A DNA stretch of 64,000 bases. It comes from JAJTFW01 sp903922455 (GTDB lineage: Bacteria; Bacteroidota; Bacteroidia; AKYH767-A; OLB10). A program made the position numbers and the translations under genes. Below the pieces are notes generated by a model. The model was not told the DNA's origin, ran no database searches, and worked only from the letters and a program-made list of their open reading frames with translations. The stretch is taken from NCBI GenBank assembly GCA_943329665.2, contig CALQEU020000006.1:1-64000 (forward strand). Direction: 5' to 3'. Positions 43,542 to 53,981 of this stretch are shown here, one piece after another; within the stretch, counting starts at the first letter, position 1; each line of letters starts with the position of its first letter.

Positions 43542-46067
43542 ATGAGATTATTCATCCTTCTTTTTTCTTTTCTCTTTCACTTTCACAACGTGCAAGCCCA
43601 ATACCCTGCTGGTCAAAATCAGGGCGGAAAAAGACCCGACAGTACACCATACAAATCGACCATGAAGGATTCTTCCTTTATGAGTAATATGACTCCCATT
43701 GGAAAAGTAATTGGAATTTTGAGAGACTCATCAAACCGACAACCACTCGAGTTTGCTTCCATTGCTTTGTTAAAAGTAAAAGACAGCACCGCCGTTGGTG
43801 GATCTTTAACCGATGATAAAGGTCAGTTTAGAATTGAAGATGTGATGCCCGGAAGATATTTTATTCGCATTACTTCCATTGGTTATCGTCAGTTGGATTC
43901 AAAGCCCTTTATGCTTAATCCGCAAGAACCATTAAAGGATTTTGGAGGTGTTTGGATGCCGCCATCCAGCAGAGTTTTGAAAGAAACAGAAATTGTTGGA
44001 GAGAAAGTAGAGTATGTAAATTCACTTGATAAAAAAGTTTACAATGTCGATAAGTCGATGATTAATGCGGGTGGATCGGCTAGTGAAGTGCTTCAAAATA
44101 TTCCTTCTGTGAATGTTGATATTGATGGAAAGATCAGTTTGCGTGGAAGTGAGCAAGTAACCATTTTAATTGACGGTAAACCTGCCGGATTAACGGGAGA
44201 TAATAGAGGATCTATCTTGCAACAATTACCTGCAGGTAGTATTGATCAAATTGAGGTGGTCACGAATCCATCTGCGAAGTACGATGCAGAAGGCACATCT
44301 GGAATTATTAATATCAAAACTAAGAAAGATAAAAATCCGGGCATCAACGGAACGGCAACGGTTGGAGTAGGTACAAAAGATAAATATAATGCATCCTTGA
44401 ATTTAAATCGTCGTACAAAAACGAATAACCTTTACTTCAATTATTCTTTTCGTGATGATCGCAGAACGAACGAAGGAAATAGTTTTCGTACTAATACTTT
44501 TGGAAATAGTACAAGCTATGTAGACAGCAAAAACGACGGGTACAATGATAATTTTTCGCACAACATAAGAAGCGGGCTTGAGCTGTATTTGAATGATTAT
44601 AATACACTGGGTTTTTCGGGCAGTTATAATAATCGCAAAGAAAACAAACGAGATTACGCGTACAATGTAACGCAAGATGCCAATTTTATTATGCTTAGTG
44701 CTTTCGACCGGCTGACCAAGGCCAAAGAGGAAAGTAGCATTGTAGATGGGAGTATCGATTATCGTCATACGTATGCTAACAGTAAACGAGAACTCACGGC
44801 ATCGGCTAACCTGAATCGGAATGAAACGGCGGAGGTAAATACCTTGAGTACTTTTTTCCCAGCACCCATTTCATCCTTGAAGCAACGCATTAATACAAGT
44901 GGTGTTTCTTATAGTGGGGTGGCACAAATTGATTACATTCATCCCCGGGAGAATTCGAAAATAGAAGGCGGTTTAAAAGCAACGCTCCGTAATAATGATA
45001 ATGATCAATCTTCGGATCGTTTTGATTTTGATAGCAACGTGTATAATATCGACTCGTTATTTACCGATCGTTTTATTTTTAATGAATGGGTGTATGCCGG
45101 TTATTTGCAGTGGAGCGGACGATATAAATTATTGGAATTAAGTGCCGGTGTGCGTGCAGAGCAAACGCTTATTGAAGGTGATTCAAAAAGTGCTGATACT
45201 ACTTTCACGCGCGATTTTATCAACCTGTTTCCATCAGCGGCAATTAAATATCGCCTCCGTGAAGGAAAGGATATCCAATTGAGTTATTCACGTCGGATAA
45301 ATCGTCCGAGAGAACGACAATTAAATCCTTTCAGAAGTGTATCTGATTCGTTGAATGTGTTTGTTGGAAATCCAAGTATATTTCCCGAGTTAACGCATTC
45401 GTTGGAGTTGGCCTTCACCGGAATTTATGGGAATACCAATGTGAGTGCAAATTTGTATTATAGAAATACCAGCGACAATACACAACGTTTTAGAACGGTA
45501 GATACTGTAACTAATATCGCTACACAAACTTTTGTGAATTATAAAACGGCAGAAAACATGGGTGCAGAATTGATTCTTCGTAATACCTTCTTGAAAATAT
45601 TTACTTCTTCTGCTACGTTTACACTTTTCTACAATAAAGTGGATGCATCCAATGTGCAAAGTGATTTAGTGAGTGAAGTGTGGAGCGGAGATGTGCGTGG
45701 TTCAATTTCCACTAAAGTTAATAAGCAGTTTTCATTTCAAATTTCAGGAAATTATATGGCACCTCGAAAGCAGCCACAAGGAACCTTTAAAGGGATGAGT
45801 GGCGTCGACTTAGGCTTTAAATATGATTTCAAAGGTGGAATTTGGTCCTTAGCCGGTTCCCTTTCTGATGTGTTTGATAATCGTGAGTTTAATATTGATA
45901 ATACAGGTATTGGATTCCGTCAAGAGATGGTTCGTAAGCGTGAAACTAGAGTGGGAAACCTTTCACTCAGCTATCGCTTTGGGAAATCAGAACAGGGCCG
46001 TGATCGCCGCAAACAAGGGGGTCGACAAATGGATCAGGGTCAACAGAATGATATGATGGATTTTTAA
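43542..46067 (+). CDS. TonB-receptor-like outer-membrane beta-barrel protein
   Basis: An 841-aa outer-membrane protein. Signal peptide of about 19 residues ending 'FHNVQA' with Gln at +1. Next come a carboxypeptidase-regulatory-like domain (about 50-140, 'VIGILRDSSNRQPLEFASIA', 'RYFIRITSIGYRQLD') and a plug domain (about 155-270, 'NAGGSASEVLQNIPSVNVDI', 'VVTNPSAKYDAEGTSGIINI'). The barrel (about 280-810) is of the outer-membrane beta-barrel family 3 type ('SYSRRINRPRERQLNPF', 'RRTKTNNLYFNYSF'). The tail is Gln/Arg/Asp-rich ('RDRRKQGGRQMDQGQQND'). The substrate is unknown. Only nine bases separate its end from the convergent T9SS gene. Confidence 0.9.
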   Translation: MRLFILLFSFLFHFHNVQAQYPAGQNQGGKRPDSTPYKSTMKDSSFMSNMTPIGKVIGILRDSSNRQPLEFASIALLKVKDSTAVGGSLTDDKGQFRIEDVMPGRYFIRITSIGYRQLDSKPFMLNPQEPLKDFGGVWMPPSSRVLKETEIVGEKVEYVNSLDKKVYNVDKSMINAGGSASEVLQNIPSVNVDIDGKISLRGSEQVTILIDGKPAGLTGDNRGSILQQLPAGSIDQIEVVTNPSAKYDAEGTSGIINIKTKKDKNPGINGTATVGVGTKDKYNASLNLNRRTKTNNLYFNYSFRDDRRTNEGNSFRTNTFGNSTSYVDSKNDGYNDNFSHNIRSGLELYLNDYNTLGFSGSYNNRKENKRDYAYNVTQDANFIMLSAFDRLTKAKEESSIVDGSIDYRHTYANSKRELTASANLNRNETAEVNTLSTFFPAPISSLKQRINTSGVSYSGVAQIDYIHPRENSKIEGGLKATLRNNDNDQSSDRFDFDSNVYNIDSLFTDRFIFNEWVYAGYLQWSGRYKLLELSAGVRAEQTLIEGDSKSADTTFTRDFINLFPSAAIKYRLREGKDIQLSYSRRINRPRERQLNPFRSVSDSLNVFVGNPSIFPELTHSLELAFTGIYGNTNVSANLYYRNTSDNTQRFRTVDTVTNIATQTFVNYKTAENMGAELILRNTFLKIFTSSATFTLFYNKVDASNVQSDLVSEVWSGDVRGSISTKVNKQFSFQISGNYMAPRKQPQGTFKGMSGVDLGFKYDFKGGIWSLAGSLSDVFDNREFNIDNTGIGFRQEMVRKRETRVGNLSLSYRFGKSEQGRDRRKQGGRQMDQGQQNDMMDF

Positions 46068-46076
46068 GTTGGAAAT

Positions 46077-47747
46077 TTAATTTTTAACAAACTTCTTTGT
46101 AACCTTTATATCATCTAAATTAATCTCAACAAAATAAATCCCATTTGCTAAAGTACTGATATCTAAAGATAGATTCCTTCTATATTTATAAGTTGAATTT
46201 AGAATGCATTTTCCTTCTATCGTAAATAGCTTGGCGAATAGTTGAGTTGTATTTTTATAGGTGTCTCCAAAATCAATGTTTAGTGTTTGATGTGCTGGAT
46301 TTGGATAAATTGTAATGTCAGTTTTAATGATAGGAGTAGAAACAGATGTAATAGTATTTTTCATCTCCAATCCTCCCACATAAAACCCAACACCGCAGCC
46401 TAAACTATATTGATACGCATAGGCGAGGACACCACTATCTGCCTCAAGCTTATGTTGTACACTGGTTACCGGTATTTGTGCGTATGACCATGAACTATCA
46501 CTGGAATAGGGATCAAAATAGGATGAAAGTGAAACTCCATCTAACTTCACATAGGCGACACCGTTAGTGGGCGATATTAAATTTAAATAGCTTTGTTCAC
46601 CGGGAGTACTGTCAGGAACAATTTCTGTGGTGTACCAGGTGTTAGTAATGAGGGCGCTATCGGGATGCACCGAATAAGCAAAAAGCGAACTGTATAATAC
46701 ACTATCCTCTTGCTGATGCCTTGAAATTTGAACCAAACTAAATGGATGATTTGCATGCCAAACTCCGGGACTATCCAACAGAGTCCGATAAACTTCCCCT
46801 CTGTTTATAGTATTCACTACTCCGTTCAATGAAATAACGGTACTGTCATGAAAAGCAATAGCTAGTAATGAATCCCCAGCCCTTGTTGCATGAGGAACCG
46901 TATGATAAATTTTACCTAAAAATTCATAAGCTAGAGGATAGAAGCGGAAGCCTGTTGATAATCCCCAAGGCACATTAGAAGTCCCACTTCCATTTCCAAA
47001 CATTCCGGTTCGTGTAATAAATTTACCTTTTTTTGCTATTGACGAGTCTTCTGTAATTAAACAAGGTGGGTAATATAGTGGAAATGCAGGAAAGCTATTT
47101 GTGTTAAATGCATATTCGTACCAGGCTCTTTCTTCTTGTATTGGGAGTGAGTAATAATTATTACCGTTCAATAGTGGATGTTGCCACTTCGGATAAATTC
47201 TTATGAAAGAGGTATCGGAAATTCCAAATAATAATAAATCGTTACCGTATTCTAAGTAATTGATGTTAGTGGGTGTATAGTCGAATTGTTTATTGTAGCT
47301 CATGTTAATATTGGAAGTGCCTGCCATATTTGGCGGTGGAGTTAACCTACAATAAAAGTGCATTGGATAATTATTTAAATTTGAAGTATAGAGAAATGCT
47401 TCGTAAACAACTATTTTATTGTCCGCAATTACGTACGATAGTCTTTTTTGATTTAAAGTTAAAGGATTAATGTTATGATAGTGCAATATCGCTGAATCGA
47501 TTTTAATTGTATCACATCCAGCTCCGATTTTATTATAAATGGAAGTTGTATTTTTATTAGAATCCAAAAATGAAATTGTTGTAGATTGATCAGAACAAAT
47601 TATATAATAAAGACTCGCGCCGAGTCCAGCATCCCCATGTATAAATTGATTCTTCGCATAGTCTATACTTTGTGAATTTGTAGAAGTGTGGCTAATGCAG
47701 AATAGTATCACCGCAATTATGCGGTGATACTTATGAAAGGTCCTCAT
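46077..47747 (-). CDS. T9SS-secreted protein with type A sorting domain
   Basis: 556 aa from ATG 47747 (a longer frame starts at 47786 but overlaps the upstream gene's end). Signal peptide 'MRTFHKYHRIIAVILFCISH' then 'TSTNS' and Gln. A beta-rich body follows (about 27-470) resembling IgGFc-binding/adhesin-like proteins ('GYDLLLFGISD'-type strands, 'YVKLDGVSLSSYFDPYSSD', 'LGCGVGFYVGGLEMKN'). The C-terminal type A CTD is clear ('DITIYPNPAHQTLNIDFGDT', 'LANGIYFVEINLDD', 'KKFVKN'). Its ATG is one base after the stop of the LamG-like gene upstream, so the two are coupled. A strong hairpin lies in the signal-peptide codons. Confidence 0.85.
   Translation of the reverse strand: MRTFHKYHRIIAVILFCISHTSTNSQSIDYAKNQFIHGDAGLGASLYYIICSDQSTTISFLDSNKNTTSIYNKIGAGCDTIKIDSAILHYHNINPLTLNQKRLSYVIADNKIVVYEAFLYTSNLNNYPMHFYCRLTPPPNMAGTSNINMSYNKQFDYTPTNINYLEYGNDLLLFGISDTSFIRIYPKWQHPLLNGNNYYSLPIQEERAWYEYAFNTNSFPAFPLYYPPCLITEDSSIAKKGKFITRTGMFGNGSGTSNVPWGLSTGFRFYPLAYEFLGKIYHTVPHATRAGDSLLAIAFHDSTVISLNGVVNTINRGEVYRTLLDSPGVWHANHPFSLVQISRHQQEDSVLYSSLFAYSVHPDSALITNTWYTTEIVPDSTPGEQSYLNLISPTNGVAYVKLDGVSLSSYFDPYSSDSSWSYAQIPVTSVQHKLEADSGVLAYAYQYSLGCGVGFYVGGLEMKNTITSVSTPIIKTDITIYPNPAHQTLNIDFGDTYKNTTQLFAKLFTIEGKCILNSTYKYRRNLSLDISTLANGIYFVEINLDDIKVTKKFVKN
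47705..47730. repeat. Perfect 11-bp hairpin within signal-peptide codons
   Basis: GTATCACCGCA (47705-47715) pairs with TGCGGTGATAC (47720-47730) around a four-base loop. It covers codons about 6-14 of the minus-strand gene starting at 47747, a place where mRNA structure can influence translation. Confidence 0.8.
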
Positions 47748-47748
47748 T

Positions 47749-50700
47749 TTACTTACAGATAAAAATAGTTGTAACATCGAATCCATTATTTCCCCTTAAA
47801 TAATAACATCCTTGTGCTAGTTGATTCCATGTATTTGAGAAGATATTAGTTTTTGATGAATGAACTATTCTACCAGAGAAGTCAATAATGTAATAATCTA
47901 GAATGGATTTATTTTGCAATAACTCATTGAATTCAATTTCATTTTTAAGCAAATATCCTTTAGTGCTTTCAGATGAGCTAGACATCGATATGAAAGGTGA
48001 GGCATGTCTGTCAACTACAGCATTATTACCAGAATCAATAATTTTTAATACGTAGGTATTATCGCATTGGATGGTAGAATTCCATGTGTCGCCTTGCAAA
48101 AAATCTATAGTGCCGTTTAAATATCCCATGCCATAAATAGTACCATTTGTACCACAAACTAAATCTCTTTGCCAGGTTCCTAAATAGGAAGTAATGCCTT
48201 GCTCTATCCATTGGTCGATTCCGGTTACTCCATTTAATTTAGTATAAAAAAGGCCACCCATGTTGGGGTTTGGAATCCATGTAGTATTAAAATTGGTGTT
48301 AACAGGTACTGCAACAAATGATGAACTCATCATGCCCGCAGCAATAAAATCGCCTGCCTGATTCACAATAATTTTGGTTGTGCGGCTGGCTCCATTTCCT
48401 CCAATGTATCTTCCGCTATTGGCAACTACATTTGCTCCCGTTGGATTGAATAAAAACGTAAAGGCATTGTTGTGAATTCCAGGTGCAGTGGGTAATACAT
48501 TGGGTACAATGGTTGTAACCCCATTAAAACTCACATCACAATTGGAATAAAAACCGCCAACACATAGTATGCCTGCATTGTTTTGCTCAATGGAAGTTAA
48601 TTTTAATGTCTCACTTTGATTCCCATTATTAGCTATAAAGTTGAAAGGTGTTTGCATTTGAGCGGGTGGAAAAATTCTATAATCAATAATACTTGAGTTA
48701 AGTGCATTATTAGCAACTAAAAAAACGCGATTTGCATTCCCCGTTAAAAGACTATTGATACTAAAATCAGATATTTCTGGTATTGTACTTAACACATTAT
48801 AAGGCCCGAAAATAGTAGTTGAAAAAATACCATAATAAACAAAATAATAAACACTTGTTAGTCCATCCTGATATAATATATACCAGTTCTGCCCATTCAC
48901 ATCGGTTTTAGATGTGATGATGGTATGATCGCTTGTGGTACCAGGTACGGGAGTTGCTGAAATTAAATTACCAGTTGCTGGATCGTAAATTTCGATGTTA
49001 ATCCCGGTACTCGTTTCAGATGCTACCAATAATTGATTTTGCAAATTAATATTATCAAACGCTACCGATTTATAAACCACATTTGACGTATTCGAGTTAT
49101 TTGCCCAGCGAACATTACCACATGCATCATATGAGGCGATAAATCCTGTAACTTCATTTGGAATTCCTTGTATTACACCGTTAGGGTATGTGATTTCTTG
49201 ATTTGCAAATCCTGCAAAATACACATTGTTGGCAGCGTCGGTTACAATTTCTGAAGGACGCTGCGATCCTGTTCCTGACATCCAACGAGGGTAATCAGAA
49301 CTAATTTCAAATATTTCAAAATCGTCAACAAAAAAGAAGTAATTCGAATTACCATTATTTGTTCCGGCAACCTTTACAAGAAAATTATTCAGGTTGATAG
49401 GATTAGCAGGTGTTGTAAAAGTCAAGGTATATAGATTCCAATTACATCCTTGCTGAACTGGTATACTACCAATACCAATACCATTAGTTCCGACTGCATC
49501 ATCCCAAAGTTCAAATTTTAAAAGTGTTGGTACAACAGGAGCAGGAGAAAAAACATTATTTACACATAAAGCACGAAAATTTAAAGTGTAGTTTTTATTT
49601 GGTTGTAATGGAGTTATTAATTCAGTCCTAATTCCATCTTTATTGTTCACATCATAACTTAAAACAGCATAATGATCATTCCCAATTCCTGCCCCATTCC
49701 ATGTATCAATTCCGTTTGCACAAAACGGAGTGAAATTAGTAGTGATGAAATTGTTGGGAATACTGTAATTTAAAAATGTTGTATTCCTGCCATAATAAGA
49801 AGGAGTACCACCTACTGTACACCAATTTACCACTTCGTTGGATGAACCTAATGGAGTACAACCATTAAATGCAAGATTAGGAAAGGATCCAGGCAAATTA
49901 TTTTCTTGTTCGAAATCTCCATTGCAAATCATATTTAATTGAGAGCAATATAATGGAGAAGGGTTTTGATTACATGCTGGATCGCTAGCAGGTTCAAGTA
50001 CAATATAATCGCAGTTTTCTGACGCGCAATTTGACATGTTAAAACGCGGTCCGGTATTTACTGGTGTACCATGAGATGGAATAATTAGACCGTGATGTAA
50101 ATAGTGAGTTGCGTCTAAAACTACTTCAGCCGGTGTTTGTTCAAACGACCAATTGGCTACGAGGCCAGTTTGATTACTCAAACACTGCTGTTGATTATCT
50201 GAAATATCATGATCTCGAACTGCGATATTCCAAATACGGAGATAATCAATGTCGCCTTTAAATGCAGAGGTTGAACCTAACAATTGATCACATCCTACTC
50301 TTAAATAATTATTACTTGCCATACTTAAATTTGAATTTATGGTTAGTGAAGAAACAAAATTTCCGTCAAAAAAGAAAGATAAAATATTGGAAGCTCTTTT
50401 AACTGCAACATGATGACATTGTCCATCAAAAATTGTTGAGCTCGGTAACCCCGGAGTTTGAAAAATAGCCGATAAAAAATTTTGTCCGTTTATCGTAAGA
50501 GAAATGGCTCCTGCTGCATTAATACTTAATAAATACCCCCCCCCCATTTAAGTCATTGTTAGTCAATATAGTATGAAATCCTGAAATTTTAGTTTGAACC
50601 AATACCATAGCTTCAATGGTAAAGTCATGCGCAGATAAATTTAAATCTTGATAAGGATTAATGACAAACCAATCATCGACACCATCAAAAGATAAACTTT

Positions 50701-50773
50701 GATTTTGAGAGTAGGACGGTGAGAAAAAAGAAATAAAGAAGAGAACCAACGAATACTTAATAAGTTTTTTCAT
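47749..50773 (-). CDS. LamG-like T9SS surface protein, frame interrupted at a G10 tract
   Basis: The N-terminal part starts at ATG 50773 ('MKKLIKYSLVLFFISFFSPS' then 'YSQ', Gln at +1) and enters a LamG/concanavalin-type domain ('LSFDGVDDWFVINPYQDLNL', 'DFTIEAMVLVQTKISG'). It runs into a stop after a tract of ten G (50536-50545). The other frame resumes immediately with 'GGGYLLSINAAGAISLTING' and continues to 47749. With nine G, one 1007-aa protein results: LamG (about 25-230), a central region with 'SPLYCSQLNMICNGDFEQEN' and a carbohydrate-binding-like jellyroll, a beta-propeller-like SBBP region ('VYFAGFANQEITYPNG'), and a weak type A CTD ('YIIDFSGRIVHSSKTNIF', 'LAQGCYYLRGNNG'). The tract makes this a phase-variation candidate; a sequencing error is the alternative. 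Confidence 0.82.
50536..50545. repeat. Homopolymer of ten C (G on the coding strand)
   Basis: The longest G/C homopolymer noticed in this AT-rich window. It lies in the LamG-like gene exactly at the frame break; nine or twelve bases would restore the frame. Confidence 0.9.
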
Positions 50774-50796
50774 GATCAAAGAGTTTAGGGTTTCCT

Positions 50797-50832
50797 CAAA
50801 TGTAGGAAAGAAATCAATAAAGTTGCATCAAA
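50797..50832 (-). promoter_or_regulatory. Promoter of the LamG-like/T9SS gene pair
   Basis: Minus-strand TACATTTG (50804-50797) matches the -7 box; TTTG (50832-50829) lies 24 bases upstream, slightly far for the -33 element. The ATG is 24 bases downstream of the box. Confidence 0.5.
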
Positions 50833-50982
50833 CTAGCAGTTTATTATAGTATTTAATTGTAAATATTGCTATTTTGCTATGTAATCTAGTTTTAGTGATT
50901 TTAATGAATAAGTAATTATTAGGAAGTAATTTACAATATGAATTTGCGTTTAGAATTCCACCAAGCGCACTTAAATCTTTTA

Positions 50983-50990
50983 TAATTTTG
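50983..50990 (+). promoter_or_regulatory. -7 box five bases before the PBP1A start codon
   Basis: TAATTTTG fits TAnnTTTG and ends at 50990, while the ATG is at 50996. As at 36688, this predicts a leaderless or nearly leaderless transcript. No good -33 element was seen. Confidence 0.45.
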
Positions 50991-50995
50991 CCCAT

Positions 50996-53218
50996 ATGCC
51001 GAAATCAACTTCCACCACTTCTGCAAAGAAATATGTGAAATATATTTGGATGATTTTAGTGGCACCCGTTGCGCTCATCTTTCTCATTGTTGCCCTCACT
51101 GCATTTGGAATTTTTGGCGACCTCCCCACATTCGAAGAACTGGAAAATCCGAATAGCAGTTTAGCGAGTGAAGTGTATTCGGCCGATGCACGTGCACTGG
51201 GAAAATATTATATCCAGAATCGAGTGAATGTACATTATCGCGATTTGTCGCCATCCCTCGTGAATGCGTTGAAAGCAACAGAAGATGTACGTTTCGAGGA
51301 ACATTCAGGGGTGGATATTAAAGGATTGATGCGCGTCTTTGTTAAGACCATCATCTTGCAACAAGATGCAGGTGGAGGAAGTACCATCACTCAGCAGCTT
51401 GCAAAAAATCTTTTCCCACGCGAGAATATGAATAAGGTCAAACTTATTTTTCGAAAGCTCAAGGAATGGATCATCGCAGTGAAACTGGAACGCAACTATA
51501 CCAAGAATGAAATTTTGGCGATGTATCTAAATACTGTAGAGTTTGGAAATAATGCGTACGGAATTAAATCAGCATGTACTACCTATTTTGGAAAGAATAC
51601 GAGTGAAGTGAGTTTGGAAGAAGCCGCATTGTTAATCGGTTTATTGCAAGCGCCTACTCGATACAATCCAGTGAGAAATGTTGAAAGCGCTACTTTCAGA
51701 AGAAATACGGTGATTGGTCAGTTGTCGAAATATAAATTTATTTCAACGGAAGAGAAAGATTCTTTAATCAAACTTCCTATCAAATTAAATTTTCATCAGG
51801 AAGGACATACTGAAGGATTGGCTCAATATTTCCGTGAAGTGTTGCGACAAGAATTGTTGAAGTGGTGTAAGGATCATAAAAAAGCCGACGGCACTCCTTA
51901 TAACTTGTATCGTGATGGTTTGCGTGTTTACACCACAATCGATTCACGTATGCAACGCTATGCAGAGGAAGCAGTGAAAGAGCACATGATGGATCTTCAA
52001 AAAACATTTGTCGATCATTGGAAAGGGAAAACAGCATGGTCAGAGCAACCACAAATTATTGAGGATGCAATGAAGAAAAGTGAACGCTATCGTAATTTGA
52101 AGGAGGAAGGAAAAAGTGAGAGCGACATTAAGAAAATTTTTGACAAGAAAACCGAGATGCGCATTTTCACATGGAAAGGTGAGCGCGATACAACGATGTC
52201 TCCACTCGACTCGATCAAGTATTATAAATTATTTTATCAAACTGGATTTATGTCGATGGAACCGCAAACAGGTTACATCCGAGCATGGGTCGGCGGAAAT
52301 GATTATAAATATTTTCAGTACGATCATGTGAAAGATGGAAAGCGTCAAGTGGGTTCAACATTTAAACCATTTTTATACACCCTTGCTATGCAGGAAGGAT
52401 ATTCTCCCTGCTATGAGTTACCCAATACTCCAGTAACCATCATCGACGAAGCAGGAGTTCCTTGGACCCCTTCCAACTCAGATGGAAAATATGGCGGTAT
52501 GTTATCACTGAAAGAAGCATTGGCCGAATCTGTGAATTGTATTTCTGCCTACTTGATGAAACAATTTGGTCCGGATGCGGTAGTGCAAGTTGCACGTAAG
52601 ATGGGCATCACATCTCCTCTTGATCCCGTTCCCTCCCTTGCATTAGGAACAGCGGATGTATCCGTATTTGAAATGGTAGCGGCGTACAGTACATTTGCTA
52701 ATAAAGGAGTGTATACCGAGCCTCAATATATTTTGCGAATTGAAGATAAGAACGGAGCCGTGTTACAAGATTTTGTTCCGCGAAAAGTAGAAGCCATCAG
52801 CGAAGAAACCGCTTACCTCGTATTGAATTTAATGAAAGGTGTTACGCTGTTTGGAACAGGTGCTCGTTTGCGTGGATCTAAGTATGGATTTACAAATCAT
52901 ATTGCAGGAAAAACGGGGACAACACAGAACAATAGTGATGGTTGGTTCATGGGAATCACTCCTGATTTAGTGAGTGGCGCATGGGCGGGTTGTGAAGATA
53001 GGTCCATTCATTTTCGCACTACGCAACTCGGACAAGGTGCTAATACCGCGTTGCCCATTTGGGGATTGTATATGAAGAAGGTGTATGCCGATCCTACCTT
53101 GAATTATTCTAAAGATGATTTTGAAATACCGCAAAAGCCACTGGGTGTAGAGCTCGACTGCAAGCAATATAAAAAGCCTGCAGAACAACAAAATGGTGGG
53201 ACAGATTTTGGAATTTAA
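50996..53218 (+). CDS. Class A penicillin-binding protein (PBP1A type)
   Basis: A 740-aa bifunctional peptidoglycan synthase. One N-terminal membrane anchor (about 18-40, 'ILVAPVALIFLIVALTAFGI'). The GT51 glycosyltransferase domain (about 70-250) contains 'ATEDVRFEEHSGVDIKGLMR' with the catalytic Glu and 'GGGSTITQQLAKNLF'. The transpeptidase domain (about 400-700) has the active-site Ser in 'GSTFKPFLY', the SxN motif in 'ESVNCISAY' and the KTG motif in 'IAGKTGTTQNNSDGWFMG'. It polymerises and crosslinks peptidoglycan in the periplasm. The length is normal for the Bacteroidota form. Confidence 0.95.
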   Translation: MPKSTSTTSAKKYVKYIWMILVAPVALIFLIVALTAFGIFGDLPTFEELENPNSSLASEVYSADARALGKYYIQNRVNVHYRDLSPSLVNALKATEDVRFEEHSGVDIKGLMRVFVKTIILQQDAGGGSTITQQLAKNLFPRENMNKVKLIFRKLKEWIIAVKLERNYTKNEILAMYLNTVEFGNNAYGIKSACTTYFGKNTSEVSLEEAALLIGLLQAPTRYNPVRNVESATFRRNTVIGQLSKYKFISTEEKDSLIKLPIKLNFHQEGHTEGLAQYFREVLRQELLKWCKDHKKADGTPYNLYRDGLRVYTTIDSRMQRYAEEAVKEHMMDLQKTFVDHWKGKTAWSEQPQIIEDAMKKSERYRNLKEEGKSESDIKKIFDKKTEMRIFTWKGERDTTMSPLDSIKYYKLFYQTGFMSMEPQTGYIRAWVGGNDYKYFQYDHVKDGKRQVGSTFKPFLYTLAMQEGYSPCYELPNTPVTIIDEAGVPWTPSNSDGKYGGMLSLKEALAESVNCISAYLMKQFGPDAVVQVARKMGITSPLDPVPSLALGTADVSVFEMVAAYSTFANKGVYTEPQYILRIEDKNGAVLQDFVPRKVEAISEETAYLVLNLMKGVTLFGTGARLRGSKYGFTNHIAGKTGTTQNNSDGWFMGITPDLVSGAWAGCEDRSIHFRTTQLGQGANTALPIWGLYMKKVYADPTLNYSKDDFEIPQKPLGVELDCKQYKKPAEQQNGGTDFGI

Positions 53219-53237
53219 CCTTATTTAAAATTTATCA

Positions 53238-53264
53238 TTGAATTATCTGAAATTATTATTTTTG
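53238..53264 (+). promoter_or_regulatory. Possible promoter of scoA
   Basis: TATTTTTG at 53257-53264 fits the -7 box, with a TTG at 53238-53240 sixteen bases upstream. The scoA ATG is 21 bases downstream. Confidence 0.4.
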
Positions 53265-53285
53265 AATTAAGTATATCAAAAAATC

Positions 53286-53981
53286 ATGAATAAAGTAGTA
53301 AAGAATGCAGACGATGCAATAAGGGATTTAACTGATAACCTCGTGATCATGCTTGGTGGATTTGGTCTTTGTGGTATTCCAGAGAATTGCATCACCGCAT
53401 TAGTTAAAAAGGGATCCAAAGGTCTTACTTGTATTTCAAACAATGCAGGTGTGGATGATTTCGGAATTGGGTTGATGCTAAAAACGCGTCAGGTGAAAAA
53501 AATGATTTCATCGTACGTGGGTGAAAATGCCGAATTCGAAAGACAGTTATTAAGTGGTGAATTGGAAGTAGATTTAATTCCACAAGGAACCTTAGCTACC
53601 AGATGCATGGCAGCGGCTTATGGTATGCCCGCTGTTTGGTTACGTGCTGGTGTAGGAACCGAAGTGGCCATAGGAAAAGAAGTACGTAATTTCAACGGTG
53701 TAGATCATTTGTTAGAATATGCGTTCGATGCTGATTTCGCCTTAGTGAAAGCATGGAAAGGCGATACACATGGAAATCTCATCTTTAGAAAAACAACACG
53801 TAACTTCAATATGCAAATGGCAATGGCAGGAAGAATTACGGTTGCCGAAGTGGAAGAATTAGTACCTGCCGGCGAACTAGATCCCGACCAAATTCATGTC
53901 CCTGGAATTTATGTGCAACGTATTTTCCAAGGAAGTAATTATGAGAAGAGAATTGAGCAGCGTACTGTGCGAAAAATTTGA
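53286..53981 (+). CDS. scoA: 3-oxoacid CoA-transferase subunit A
   Basis: 231 aa, alpha subunit of succinyl-CoA:3-ketoacid CoA-transferase, which activates acetoacetate with CoA from succinyl-CoA. 'LGGFGLCGIPENCITALVKK' is the CoA-transferase family I signature, followed by 'CISNNAGVDDFGIGLML' and 'LIPQGTLATRCMAAAYGMPA'. The normal partner gene scoB starts 1026 bases downstream instead of being adjacent. The stop TGA lies within an ATTTGAAAATG repeat at the left edge of the intervening segment. Confidence 0.95.
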   Translation: MNKVVKNADDAIRDLTDNLVIMLGGFGLCGIPENCITALVKKGSKGLTCISNNAGVDDFGIGLMLKTRQVKKMISSYVGENAEFERQLLSGELEVDLIPQGTLATRCMAAAYGMPAVWLRAGVGTEVAIGKEVRNFNGVDHLLEYAFDADFALVKAWKGDTHGNLIFRKTTRNFNMQMAMAGRITVAEVEELVPAGELDPDQIHVPGIYVQRIFQGSNYEKRIEQRTVRKI

